DNA from: Lactobacillus isalae
GTDB lineage: Bacteria > Bacillota > Bacilli > Lactobacillales > Lactobacillaceae
NCBI RefSeq assembly: GCF_947539375.1
Contig: NZ_OX443569.1
Coordinates: 124,001-188,000 of the forward strand
Length of the DNA: 64,000 nt
Direction: 5' to 3'
The position numbers were made by a program, and so were the translations under genes. The notes beneath the pieces are model-generated. The model did no database searches. It worked only from the letters and a program-made list of their open reading frames with translations, and had not been told where the DNA came from. Of the stretch, positions 25,668-34,064 are shown piece by piece (position 1 is the first letter of the stretch; each line of letters opens with the position of its first letter).

Positions 25668-26300
25668 ATGGCTAAAATTTTTGTATTTGGTGGCTCCGGA
25701 AGAGTAGCCACTGATTTAATTAAAGATTTAGTAGCAGACGGCAATACTGTTACAGCAGCTGCACGTCATCCAGAAAATATTATTAAACTTGATGGCGTTA
25801 CGGCAGATAAGTTAGATTTGCATGCTGATGTTGATGACATTGCTAAGCAAGTAGCCGGTTTTGACGTTATTTATTTTACTGCTGGTTCAAGAGGTAAAGA
25901 CTTAATTCAAACTGATGCAATGGGTGCAATTAAGACCATGATGGCTGCAGAAAAAGCTGGTGTGAAACGCTATATTATGCTTAGTTCAATGCTTAGCTTA
26001 GATACAGATGCTTGGAAAAAAATTCCAGGACTTGAAGATTATCTTGCAGCTAAGTTCTTTGCTGATACTTATTTGATGAATTCAACTAAACTTGAGTATA
26101 CAATTTTACAACCAAGCAATCTCACTGAAAAAGCAGGAACTGGTAATATTCAACTTGATGCTGAGCCATCAGATTCAAATCCCATTCCTGATGTTGCTAA
26201 AACATTAGCTGAAATTTTGAAATATCCAAATACAGTTGATAAGGTTATTCCGATGAGTAGTGGGAACACGCCAATTGACGATGCTCTAAAAGAAGTTTAA
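25668..26300 (+). CDS. NAD(P)H-binding Rossmann protein (atypical SDR, YwnB/BVR-B-like)
   Basis: A 210-residue cytoplasmic protein with the nucleotide-binding motif KIFVFGGSGRVATDLIKDLV at the N-terminus (GGSGxVAxxL pattern) and the conserved YIMLSSMLSL segment near 105. It belongs to the atypical short-chain dehydrogenase/NAD(P)H-binding family often induced by redox stress. The substrate is unknown. AGGAGG precedes ATG 25668. Monocistronic: own promoter and terminator. Confidence 0.85.
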   Translation: MAKIFVFGGSGRVATDLIKDLVADGNTVTAAARHPENIIKLDGVTADKLDLHADVDDIAKQVAGFDVIYFTAGSRGKDLIQTDAMGAIKTMMAAEKAGVKRYIMLSSMLSLDTDAWKKIPGLEDYLAAKFFADTYLMNSTKLEYTILQPSNLTEKAGTGNIQLDAEPSDSNPIPDVAKTLAEILKYPNTVDKVIPMSSGNTPIDDALKEV

Positions 26301-26306
26301 TAACTA

Positions 26307-26336
26307 GAAAAAGACTCCATGAGGGAGTCTTTTTTT
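26307..26336 (+). terminator. Terminator of the SDR gene
   Basis: AAAAGACTCC / GGAGTCTTTT stem with a 5-nt loop and seven T residues. Confidence 0.88.
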
Positions 26337-26517
26337 GTACATATTAAAATTTAAAATATTAGAAATTTACAAATATCATTTAGTGTGTCTGCGTTAAACC
26401 AATGCTATTCTCCCACTTATTTTTATAATAATAATATTATTTCCTTAAGGGCTTTATTGAGGACGATTTTTATAGGTGATAAGATAAGTTCGTATGTATT
26501 TAAATGGGGGAATAAAA

Positions 26518-28383
26518 ATGAAGTATCATGAATTGGGAAAGGAAATTATTCAAAATCTTGGTGGCCCAAATAATATTGAAAGCTTAGCTCATTGTACGAC
26601 TCGTCTGCGCTTTATACTTAAAGATATATCAAAAGTTAATAAAGAAGCATTAGAAAACATTAAAGAAGTTTTGGGTGTAGTTTACTCTGGTGGGCAATAT
26701 ATGGTGATTTTAGGACCAAATTTAATTCCAACTTTTGAGGCGATTAATAATGACTTTAAATTGACTACTATTTCACCAGATAATGAAAATTTGAAGAAGT
26801 CCAAAGAAGAAAGATTGACTTGGAAAACGTTAGGAAATAAGAGTCTTAGTTTTGTTCAGGCTGCGGTTACGCCTATGGTTCCCGGTCTAATTGCAGGTGG
26901 TATGTTAAAAGTTGTTTTATTGTTAATTGTTACATTTTTAAGTCCCGCTTTTGCTAAGTCAACCGACTATATTTTGATTTCAGCAATAGCAGATGCGCCA
27001 TTCTTCTTTATGCCAATTATGGTTGCATATGGTGCTGCAATAAAATTAGGTAGTACACCTGCATATGCAATGATGTCGACAGCTGCGTTGCTTTATCCAA
27101 CTTTTAGAAATTTGTTAACCCGTATAACAGCATATCCGGGTTCAATAAATGTCACTTTGTTTAATTTACCGGTTAAGGTAATTAATTATGGGACTTCATT
27201 GTTGCCTGCGTTACTTATTTCTCTGTTAGCATATTGGGTAGAAAAATTTTTGAATAAAAGTGTACCTAATATTTTTAAATCTGTTTTAGTTGGAATGGGC
27301 ACTATTTTTATTGCTGGGTCTCTTGGGTATTTAATACTAGGTCCTCTTGGAGATATCCTTGGACAAGGAATTGCTATAGCAGTGATGTTCTTAAGTAAAA
27401 CCGTTGGCCCATTAGCTGTAGGTTTGTTGGCAGCAGCTTTACCTTGGTTAGTAATGACGGGTATGCACGTAGCCTTAGCCCCATTTATGCCACAATTAAT
27501 CAGCAATCCGGGATATGACCCAATTTTAAAACCAGCTTTTCTACTTCATGATATGGCTGAGGGTGGCGCCAATATTGGTGTAGCACTTAAAACTAAAGAT
27601 AAAAAACTAAAAAGTGAGGCATGGTCTTTAGCAGTAAGTGCGATTGTAGCAGGTGTTACTGAGCCTTCATTATATGGAATCAATTTGAAATATAAAAAGC
27701 CAATGTATGGCGTCATGGCTGGAGGCTTCGTGGGTGGTATTGTAGCAGGCCTTCTGGGTGCGCGTGCGTATATTATGGGATATTCAAATATTTTTGCAAT
27801 TCCAGTTTTTGAAAAGACTGCTTTAGCCATTGTAGTCGGAATTATTACTACTATTGTGGTAGCGGCAGCTGTAACGTTTGTTTTAGGAATTGATGATAAG
27901 CAAGAAAAGAAATTAACAGAACCAGTTCGTAAAAAATATCCTGATGATGCAATCGTCTCTGTGGCTAAAGGGGAACTAGAGCCTTTAGCAGAAGTAAAAG
28001 ATGAAGCATTTGCTAGTGGAGCATTAGGTAAAGGAGTGGCAATTAAATTAGATAGTGACTTTGTTTGTGCCCCAGCTAATGGTAAGATAACAGCTCTGTT
28101 TCCAACAGGACATGCATTTGGTATCACTACCAAAAAAGGAGTAGAACTATTAGTTCACATCGGAATTAATACGGTAAACCTTCAAGGAAAAGGTTTTGAT
28201 ATTTTAGTAGATCAGGGTGATAAAGTTGAGGCCGGTCAACCCATCGTAAAGGTAAATAGAGCGACTATTGAAAAAGAAGGTTATGATTTGACTACTATGT
28301 TAATTATTACTAATCTTAATGGCCAAAATATTAAATTAAAGAAGACGGTTGGTCATGTTGACATAGGAACAAAATTGAATTAG
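26518..28383 (+). CDS. PTS beta-glucoside-type transporter EIIBCA
   Basis: A 621-residue single-chain sugar transporter. An EIIB domain (about 1-85) has the phosphorylated Cys in HCTTRLRFIL. A membrane EIIC domain (about 95-450) contains GMHVALAPFMP and GVTEPSLYGINL, typical of the glucose/glucoside superfamily. An EIIA-Crr domain (about 475-620) carries the active His in LLVHIGINTVNL. The start is ATG 26518 behind GGGGGAA; ATG 26494 is upstream without a site. No phospho-beta-glucosidase or BglG-type regulator adjoins it, so the substrate (beta-glucoside, sucrose or trehalose-like) is open. The 217 bp upstream hold no RAT site that I can see. Confidence 0.9.
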   Translation: MKYHELGKEIIQNLGGPNNIESLAHCTTRLRFILKDISKVNKEALENIKEVLGVVYSGGQYMVILGPNLIPTFEAINNDFKLTTISPDNENLKKSKEERLTWKTLGNKSLSFVQAAVTPMVPGLIAGGMLKVVLLLIVTFLSPAFAKSTDYILISAIADAPFFFMPIMVAYGAAIKLGSTPAYAMMSTAALLYPTFRNLLTRITAYPGSINVTLFNLPVKVINYGTSLLPALLISLLAYWVEKFLNKSVPNIFKSVLVGMGTIFIAGSLGYLILGPLGDILGQGIAIAVMFLSKTVGPLAVGLLAAALPWLVMTGMHVALAPFMPQLISNPGYDPILKPAFLLHDMAEGGANIGVALKTKDKKLKSEAWSLAVSAIVAGVTEPSLYGINLKYKKPMYGVMAGGFVGGIVAGLLGARAYIMGYSNIFAIPVFEKTALAIVVGIITTIVVAAAVTFVLGIDDKQEKKLTEPVRKKYPDDAIVSVAKGELEPLAEVKDEAFASGALGKGVAIKLDSDFVCAPANGKITALFPTGHAFGITTKKGVELLVHIGINTVNLQGKGFDILVDQGDKVEAGQPIVKVNRATIEKEGYDLTTMLIITNLNGQNIKLKKTVGHVDIGTKLN

Positions 28384-29588
28384 AAAAAAGATTTTAGGTC
28401 AACTTTGGACAAAATAAATTTATGGATCAAGATGACAACATAAGCTGTAAGAAAGATCAATGGAGCCAAAGAAATTGGAAGTAAGAAGATTAATAAAATA
28501 GCTGTAAGTAGCGGCTTTTCTAAAATAATCGTAATACTTGCAACTACTGCTAATGATACAGTGATTGCTGGTTGAATTGGGATGAACTGAGCTACAGCTG
28601 CTCCAACAGCTACACTGGCAAAAATAGCAGGGAAAATCTTACCGCCTCTCCAGCCTAATGCAAAACCGGCATGGGTAGAAAGAGTTTTAACTAGTGCGAT
28701 TAAAAGCAAAAACAAAGGAGAATATGAAAGTGCAGTCTTAGAAAATGGTACGATATGAAACTCTCCAGAAAATAAGGCGTAGTTGGTAATCAAAGTTAAG
28801 CAACTAAGAATAAGTCCCCATAGACCTGCTTTAAAAATTGGTGACAATTTCCAAGATTCTAACTTGGTAAATACTTTTTCTAAATATAAGAAAAAGTAGG
28901 CAAAGACTAGCCCAGTTAAGATTGGAATGATGCCGTACCAAATAATAGACCATGACCAAGTAATAGGACGTTTATGAATGCCAAAAGCTCCTTCTTCAGG
29001 AAAGAGTTTAAAAATTAAAATTGTTCCAAGTAGTCCAATTAAAATATTAAAAATTATAAACCATTTTTTATGAGTCTTGGATTTGAAAAGTTCGCTAAAT
29101 TTAGGCGAGTTAGCAAGTTCTTCTTTTGAGACTCCAACTTGCCAGAAATGGATCCAGCCATGATAGTTAGAAGAGATGATCCTGATTTTATCGCCCAACC
29201 AATTAATCATTCCCGAGGAAATAACTGTAGTTGAGGCTTCTGGACCAATACTTCCGCCTGCACCTAAAGATAATAGACCGAGAGTAAGTGATTTCCACCA
29301 AGAATGGTAGTCAAGTTTGCCAGTACTTCGGACGCTATGGAGTACCTCTTCGATAGTGAGTGGATAAGAACCTAGTTTCTTGACTAAGATTCCAATAATA
29401 ATTCCCATGGGTATACAAATAAGAAAAGGATAAAAATTGTGTAGTGGAGAAGAGACATGATGATTAAAATATCCCCAAATAAAATCAATAATGTAATTGA
29501 TAATATTTAAATATAAAGCAGTTAAGATTCCAATAATAAAACTCCAGATGCCACTAAAGGTAAAAATATTTATCTTCTTTTGATTCAT
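28380..29588 (-). CDS. ClC-family voltage-gated chloride channel / antiporter
   Basis: A 402-residue membrane protein with about ten helices. The conserved ClC segments are present: GAGGSIGPEAS (GxGIPE/GREGP-type motif), SPLFLLLIALVKTLSTHAGFALGWRGGKIFP (GxxGG-FP motif) and a proline-rich late region. The start is ATG 29588 behind GGAG at 6-nt spacing; ATG 29600 follows an AGG too closely. It ends convergently with the PTS gene with a 4-bp overlap of stop regions and no terminator between them. Role: chloride or fluoride/chloride-proton exchange; not resolvable here. Confidence 0.85.
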   Translation of the reverse strand: MNQKKINIFTFSGIWSFIIGILTALYLNIINYIIDFIWGYFNHHVSSPLHNFYPFLICIPMGIIIGILVKKLGSYPLTIEEVLHSVRSTGKLDYHSWWKSLTLGLLSLGAGGSIGPEASTTVISSGMINWLGDKIRIISSNYHGWIHFWQVGVSKEELANSPKFSELFKSKTHKKWFIIFNILIGLLGTILIFKLFPEEGAFGIHKRPITWSWSIIWYGIIPILTGLVFAYFFLYLEKVFTKLESWKLSPIFKAGLWGLILSCLTLITNYALFSGEFHIVPFSKTALSYSPLFLLLIALVKTLSTHAGFALGWRGGKIFPAIFASVAVGAAVAQFIPIQPAITVSLAVVASITIILEKPLLTAILLIFLLPISLAPLIFLTAYVVILIHKFILSKVDLKSFF

Positions 29589-29704
29589 CTTTTTCTCCAT
29601 CCTAATTAGATTTATGTTAGCAGTTTACTTTATTTGTTGTCTAGATTCAAATCGCTCATAATAAAGTTGAAAGCAGGATAGATAAAGAAAGGATTTGTCC
29701 AGTT

Positions 29705-30700
29705 ATGATTGGAAAAGAGACACAAATACGTTTAGTAAATAAATTAGAAAATATACATCACGTTGTTGTTCAGGCTTCAGCAATCGATGGAAGTAACGTT
29801 TTTGTTTTACAACTACTTCATAAACAGAGTGACATTATTGTTTATCAAACTCCCAATGACAGTGAAACTGTGACTTTTAATGAGGAGCAGCCAATTTTAT
29901 ATTTAAAAGGACCAAATTCAGCTGGTACAGCAGGTGGACATACTCAAACTTGGGTACAAAGCGGAGAAGATAACAAGTGGTTTGTTGGTACTAAGCCTAA
30001 AAGGCATGGCAATACCTATTGGACTACTCAGATTGCGCGAGTAGCAGTTTCTGGATATCAAACTCAAACTTTTACTAATAATACTGAATTGCCACGACTT
30101 TCTTATCTTAATAGAGCTGGTTCAAACTATGGTGATGGAGGTGTAGCCTATCCTGGGAAAGATTTAGTTAGAGTAGAAGCAGCTGTATCACCAAATGGTC
30201 AATATTTCTTAATTGCAAGTATAGACATTAATCATACAGGACACTTTGCTATTTATGATCTTAATGAAGTTAATGAAAAGTTAGATGAGGCAGAAGAAAA
30301 ATCTGAAGATATTAATATTCAAAATTTGAATTGTTTAGGTGCATTTAATATTCCGCATTTTAACGATCAGAAGATTATTTCAATTCAAGGCTACGGCATC
30401 GATGATAATAAAGACATTTATATTTCCAGTCAGCCCAGTCCGCATACAACTTTCTTAGGATTTCCAAAACAAGGTAAACCACGTGAAATTGTTAAAATTC
30501 CCTGGGGAATATCTGATTCAAGTAAATGGTCAGTGGTAAATCTAGACAACAGCTTAAAATTAGATGCACTAGACTTTTGTACTGAATTTGAAGGAATACA
30601 AGTAACAAGCAATTGTCTTTATTTGACTGTTGCCTATCATCAACGAAACAGCGATCTGACTACTTTGATGAATCGAATATATCAGGTTGAAAAATTTTAA
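29705..30700 (+). CDS. Helveticin J-family class III bacteriocin
   Basis: A 331-residue protein resembling helveticin J, a large heat-labile bacteriocin of Lactobacillus. Recognisable parts are VVVQASAIDGSNVFVLQLLHK near the N-terminus, LKGPNSAGTAGGHTQTWV near 80 and the KWFVGTKPKRHGNTYWTTQIARV segment near 97. No signal peptide, leader or cysteines of secreted peptides are visible, and no immunity or ABC export gene adjoins it. How it leaves the cell is unknown. It is flanked by a terminator and diverges from the ClC gene. Confidence 0.85.
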   Translation: MIGKETQIRLVNKLENIHHVVVQASAIDGSNVFVLQLLHKQSDIIVYQTPNDSETVTFNEEQPILYLKGPNSAGTAGGHTQTWVQSGEDNKWFVGTKPKRHGNTYWTTQIARVAVSGYQTQTFTNNTELPRLSYLNRAGSNYGDGGVAYPGKDLVRVEAAVSPNGQYFLIASIDINHTGHFAIYDLNEVNEKLDEAEEKSEDINIQNLNCLGAFNIPHFNDQKIISIQGYGIDDNKDIYISSQPSPHTTFLGFPKQGKPREIVKIPWGISDSSKWSVVNLDNSLKLDALDFCTEFEGIQVTSNCLYLTVAYHQRNSDLTTLMNRIYQVEKF

Positions 30701-30733
30701 AAATAGACAGACTATTGGGTCTGTCTATTTTGT
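30699..30733 (+). terminator. Terminator of the helveticin gene
   Basis: AAATAGACAGA / TCTGTCTATTT stem with an 8-nt loop at 30701-30730, followed by a TTTTGTT tail. A TATAAT at 30734-30739 follows at once and may serve the tag gene. Confidence 0.75.
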
Positions 30734-30761
30734 TATAATTGGTGAAAAGGGGATGGCAGGT

Positions 30762-31328
30762 ATGGAAGTAAGACGTTGTAGTTGGGGAAACAGTAAAAAT
30801 CCTCTGTATCAAAAGTATCATGATCAAGAATGGGGAAAATTAAACTTAGATTCAAACTATCTATATGAAATGTTAGTTTTAGAAAGTTTTCAATCAGGAT
30901 TATCATGGGAAACAATTTTGAATAAACGGGAAAACTTTAAAAAAGCTTTTGCAAATTTTGATTATCATGAAGTTGCTAAATTTAATGAGAATGATTTTGA
31001 ACGATTGATGCAAGATAAAGAAATTGTACGTAATCGCTTAAAGATTAATGCAGCAATTAATAACGCAAAAATGTTAGTTAAACTCGAAAAAGAAAATCAA
31101 ACTTTGGGTGAATTTCTTACTCAATTCATTCCTAAGCCAATAATGCATCATCCGCGAAAAATGGAAGATGTTCCAGCCTCAGATGATTTGTCAAAAGAAG
31201 TTTCAAAAGAAATGAAAAAAATAGGCTTTAAATTTGTTGGACCGGTAACTATCTACTCTTTTTTGCAAGCTATTGGATTAATTAATGATCACTTAGAAAA
31301 TTGTAGCTTTAAGAATGGAGGACTTTGA
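30762..31328 (+). CDS. tag: DNA-3-methyladenine glycosylase I
   Basis: A 188-residue base-excision repair enzyme removing 3-methyladenine. The zinc-binding and catalytic signatures are clear: RRCSWGNSKNPLYQKYHDQEWG at the N-terminus, LVLESFQSGLSWETILNKR near 38-56, and C-terminal KFVGPVTIYSFLQAIGLINDHLENC with the HxxxC metal ligands. The start is ATG 30762 behind AAGGGG; a longer frame from 30687 would read through the preceding terminator. The stop overlaps the next ATG by one base (TGATG), behind GGAGGA, so the two are coupled. Confidence 0.94.
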   Translation: MEVRRCSWGNSKNPLYQKYHDQEWGKLNLDSNYLYEMLVLESFQSGLSWETILNKRENFKKAFANFDYHEVAKFNENDFERLMQDKEIVRNRLKINAAINNAKMLVKLEKENQTLGEFLTQFIPKPIMHHPRKMEDVPASDDLSKEVSKEMKKIGFKFVGPVTIYSFLQAIGLINDHLENCSFKNGGL

Positions 31329-32266
31329 TGTCTTTATTACTACCAACAAAACAAGTAGTAATTATGTTCATTTTGATGATTGTTGGTTGGATTTGTTATC
31401 AAGTTAAGTTTCTACATGAGCAAACAGTTAAGGACCTAACTAAGATACTTTTATATGTAGTGTCTCCTTGTTTGATTATTAACTCATTTCGACAATCCTT
31501 TTCGGCTGCTAGATTATTACAATTTGGTCTGGTATTTTCGCTTGTAGTTTTTTTATTTGTTTTTAAAATTATTACTAGTAATGCTATTTTTGGTAAAAAT
31601 TGGGTTAAAGATCGTCAGAAAAGAACAGTATTGCGTTATGCAGGCACCTATACTAATGCCGGTTTCATGGGAGTTCCTTTAGTACAGGCAATTCTAGGAA
31701 CTAAAGCGGTCTTTTTTGCAGTTCCTTATTTGATTGTTTATAACATTTTCATGTGGACGCACGGAATTAGGATGTTTACACAAAAGAAACAGTCATTTAG
31801 AGAAAGTTTAGGGCAAGCCGTGATTAATCCTAATATTATTGCGGCAGTCATTGGGATGATTTTGTTCATAACACAGTTTAAATTGCCTGATGTGGTTTCA
31901 GATCCGATGAATTATATCGCTAATTTGAATACACCTTTAAGTATGATTGTAATTGGTACAAATCTTGGTGCAATTAATTTAAAAGAGGATTGGCATGATA
32001 AATTAGCTTGGAGCGGGGTTTTTATTAGAAATCTGTTTTTTCCAATAGTTATTTTAGGGATCTTATGCGTTTTGCCATTACCAGCAATTGCCAAAATGAC
32101 TACGTTAATTATGGCGTCTTGCCCCGTTGCAGGTGTTGTAGTTCTCTTTAGTTTGCTCAGTAATTTTGATGTGAAGTTTCCAACAAAATTAATGTGTTTA
32201 TCGACTTTGGTGGCAATTATCACTATTCCCTTAGTGATTTGTTTGGCTACATTGATAGGTTTATAG
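31328..32266 (+). CDS. AEC-family permease (auxin efflux carrier / malate permease type)
   Basis: A 312-residue membrane protein with ten predicted helices. The N-terminal half contains VVSPCLIINSFRQSF and the TYTNAGFMGVPLVQAILG segment, a hallmark of AEC transporters; the C-terminal half repeats the pattern with NLNTPLSMIVIGTNLG and ASCPVAGVVVLFS. Bacterial members move dicarboxylates such as malate, but the substrate is unknown here. Translationally coupled to tag, 21 bp before the CPBP gene. Confidence 0.87.
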   Translation: MSLLLPTKQVVIMFILMIVGWICYQVKFLHEQTVKDLTKILLYVVSPCLIINSFRQSFSAARLLQFGLVFSLVVFLFVFKIITSNAIFGKNWVKDRQKRTVLRYAGTYTNAGFMGVPLVQAILGTKAVFFAVPYLIVYNIFMWTHGIRMFTQKKQSFRESLGQAVINPNIIAAVIGMILFITQFKLPDVVSDPMNYIANLNTPLSMIVIGTNLGAINLKEDWHDKLAWSGVFIRNLFFPIVILGILCVLPLPAIAKMTTLIMASCPVAGVVVLFSLLSNFDVKFPTKLMCLSTLVAIITIPLVICLATLIGL

Positions 32267-32287
32267 GTTAAAAGTTGAGGAAAGATA

Positions 32288-33070
32288 ATGAAAAAAGATA
32301 GTTATTTAGCAATCAGTGAAACAAATGCATCAATTAAATGGATGCTAATTGCTTCTATAATTTATCTAGTGATTTATTCCCTAGCAGGGAGATTAGAATT
32401 TCAGTCTCAATCGATTTGGATGCAAATTTTGTATTTAGGTATTGTCTGCGTTTTGGCAATAATGTTTAAAAAGTTCTATAAGACAGACAAAGTTTTTATT
32501 AAATTGCCTAAAGAAGGAAAAGTAAAGATTGTCACAATTATTTTTTGTGCTCTAGTGATCTTACTCTATGCTCTATTGGGTAGCGTAGTAAGTTGGGCAG
32601 AAGTTTTTGAGTCAATGCCTGAAATGATGTGGGGATCCATTTGTGTTGCTTTGGCTGCAGGAATTGGCGAAGAAGTTTTATGCCGAGTTTTACTATTTAA
32701 TTTATTTGCTAAAATTTTTGAAAATAGAAAATATGTTTTAGTCTGGGCTTGTTTAGCTTCATCTGTTTTATTTGGATTATTCCATTTAATTAATTTAATG
32801 CATGGAGCAGCTATTAATGCTACTATGCAACAAGTATTTTACGCTGCAGCTAGCGGATTAATATTATCATACGTTCACATTTTTACTAATCGCATTTGGT
32901 TGTGTATCGTTATACACTTCTTATGGGATTTACAGCCCAATATTGGAACGATGGAAGCACAGGCATCTCCATGGGGATTAATTCTATTAATCTACGGTAC
33001 AGCAATGATTGTTTCTTTATTTGCTATTTATGCATTTAATAGAAGAGCTAATAAGGTATTTGAGCACTAA
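32288..33070 (+). CDS. CPBP-family intramembrane glutamic protease (Abi/CAAX type)
   Basis: A 260-residue polytopic membrane protein with about seven helices. The CPBP motifs are intact: GEEVLCRVLLFNLF (EExxxR) near residue 123, GLFHLINLMHG (FxxxH) near 161 and the last conserved HFLWD near 217. In lactobacilli such proteins are often tied to bacteriocin self-protection; a helveticin gene lies 1.6 kb upstream, but the link is only positional. It follows the AEC permease by 21 bp with GAGGAAAG as ribosome binding site. Confidence 0.88.
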   Translation: MKKDSYLAISETNASIKWMLIASIIYLVIYSLAGRLEFQSQSIWMQILYLGIVCVLAIMFKKFYKTDKVFIKLPKEGKVKIVTIIFCALVILLYALLGSVVSWAEVFESMPEMMWGSICVALAAGIGEEVLCRVLLFNLFAKIFENRKYVLVWACLASSVLFGLFHLINLMHGAAINATMQQVFYAAASGLILSYVHIFTNRIWLCIVIHFLWDLQPNIGTMEAQASPWGLILLIYGTAMIVSLFAIYAFNRRANKVFEH

Positions 33071-33101
33071 AAAAAGGTAGATCAATCGATCTACCTTTTT
33101 C
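33070..33101. terminator. Bidirectional terminator
   Basis: AAAAAGGTAGATC / GATCTACCTTTTT stem between the convergent CPBP and aquaporin genes. Confidence 0.88.
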
Positions 33102-33107
33102 ATTTAA

Positions 33108-33863
33108 TTAAAGTCCGAAAGGAATCTTGTAAAGGAAAATTCCAATAATTGCACCTAAAGTAGGAGCAACAACAGGAATCCAACCATAACTCCAGTGTGC
33201 GCCACCTTTTTTATTAGGGATTGGTAGGAGTGAGTAGACAAGTCTTGGACCGAAGTCACGTGCTGGGTTAAGAGCAGGACCAGTTGGACCACCAAGTGCC
33301 ATAACTAAAGCAGTAATTAAGAATCCGACACCGATGTTAGCAATATCAACAGCTTGCTTGAAGAACATCCCCTTGTAAAGGCCAATTGCTACAAACATTA
33401 AAACTGCAGTACCAACTACTTCGGAAACGAAACCGTTCCACTTGCTGTTAGTACAATCGCTAGTGGCAAAACAAGAAAATACGATATCAGGATTAGTAGA
33501 TTCTTTAAAGTGTGGCCAGTAAACGGCTAAAACAAGCAATTGACCACAAATTGCACCTAATAATTGGCAAGCAATGTAAGGAGCAACTTGTGACCAAGGG
33601 AAGTTACCAGCAGCTGCTTGTGCAATAGTAACAGCCGGATTAATGTGGTTACCTGAAATTGAACCAAATAACATTGCTGGAAGCATTACACCAAAACCAA
33701 AACTGAAGGCAACTAAGATCCAACCACCGTTAGCTTTACCATCAGGAGCGTTACCAGTTGTACCCTTTAAGAAGGAGTTTGCAACTGAACCATTACCAAA
33801 TAATACTAAAATTAAAGTACCGAAAAATTCGGCAAAATACTTGAGTATCCAACTATGTTCCAT
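33108..33863 (-). CDS. MIP-family aquaglyceroporin (GlpF-like)
   Basis: A 251-residue channel with six helices and the two half-helix pore motifs NPAVTIAQ (first NPA, about residues 66-73) and NPARDFGPR (second, about 205-213). The Asp after the second NPAR is the mark of glycerol-conducting members rather than strict water channels. The Ala-rich GGWILVAFSFGFGVM region is typical. The start is ATG 33863 behind AGAGAGGAAA; a longer frame to 33977 lies upstream of a TATAAT at 33921-33916 and is rejected. No glycerol kinase gene is nearby. Some lactobacillar members also pass lactic acid or peroxide. Confidence 0.9.
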   Translation of the reverse strand: MEHSWILKYFAEFFGTLILVLFGNGSVANSFLKGTTGNAPDGKANGGWILVAFSFGFGVMLPAMLFGSISGNHINPAVTIAQAAAGNFPWSQVAPYIACQLLGAICGQLLVLAVYWPHFKESTNPDIVFSCFATSDCTNSKWNGFVSEVVGTAVLMFVAIGLYKGMFFKQAVDIANIGVGFLITALVMALGGPTGPALNPARDFGPRLVYSLLPIPNKKGGAHWSYGWIPVVAPTLGAIIGIFLYKIPFGL

Positions 33864-34008
33864 AGATACTTTTTCCTCTCTTGAAAAAATAAGTGAAAAA
33901 TAAACACAGCTACTGATTATACCGAAAGTTTTGGAAAAATCATAGATATTTTTTAAGATTCTTGCATTTTTGAGCAAAATATTTGCATAATATAAAGATA
34001 AATGTCTT

Positions 34009-34045
34009 AGCTCTAATTACTTGATGTAATAGAGCTCTTTTTCAT
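34009..34045 (+). promoter_or_regulatory. Leader hairpin / attenuator before the first tandem MFS gene
   Basis: AGCTCTAATTAC / GTAATAGAGCT stem followed by CTTTTTC, 20 bp before the ATG and just ahead of GGGGGAAG. The gene on the other side is divergent, so no upstream transcript needs ending here; an attenuator role is therefore likely. TATAAA at 33991-33996 may be the -10. A similar arrangement precedes the next gene. Confidence 0.6.
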
Positions 34046-34064
34046 TGTTGGGGGAAGTTATTTA

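Noticed and set aside
26337-26517. RAT antiterminator before the beta-glucoside-type PTS
   Set aside because: No GGATTGT...GGCAAAACC-like sequence and no convincing terminator hairpin were seen in this stretch.
30687-30761. Longer N-terminus for DNA-3-methyladenine glycosylase
   Set aside because: The extension covers the helveticin terminator and a TATAAT; the conserved protein starts at RRCSW, just after ATG 30762.
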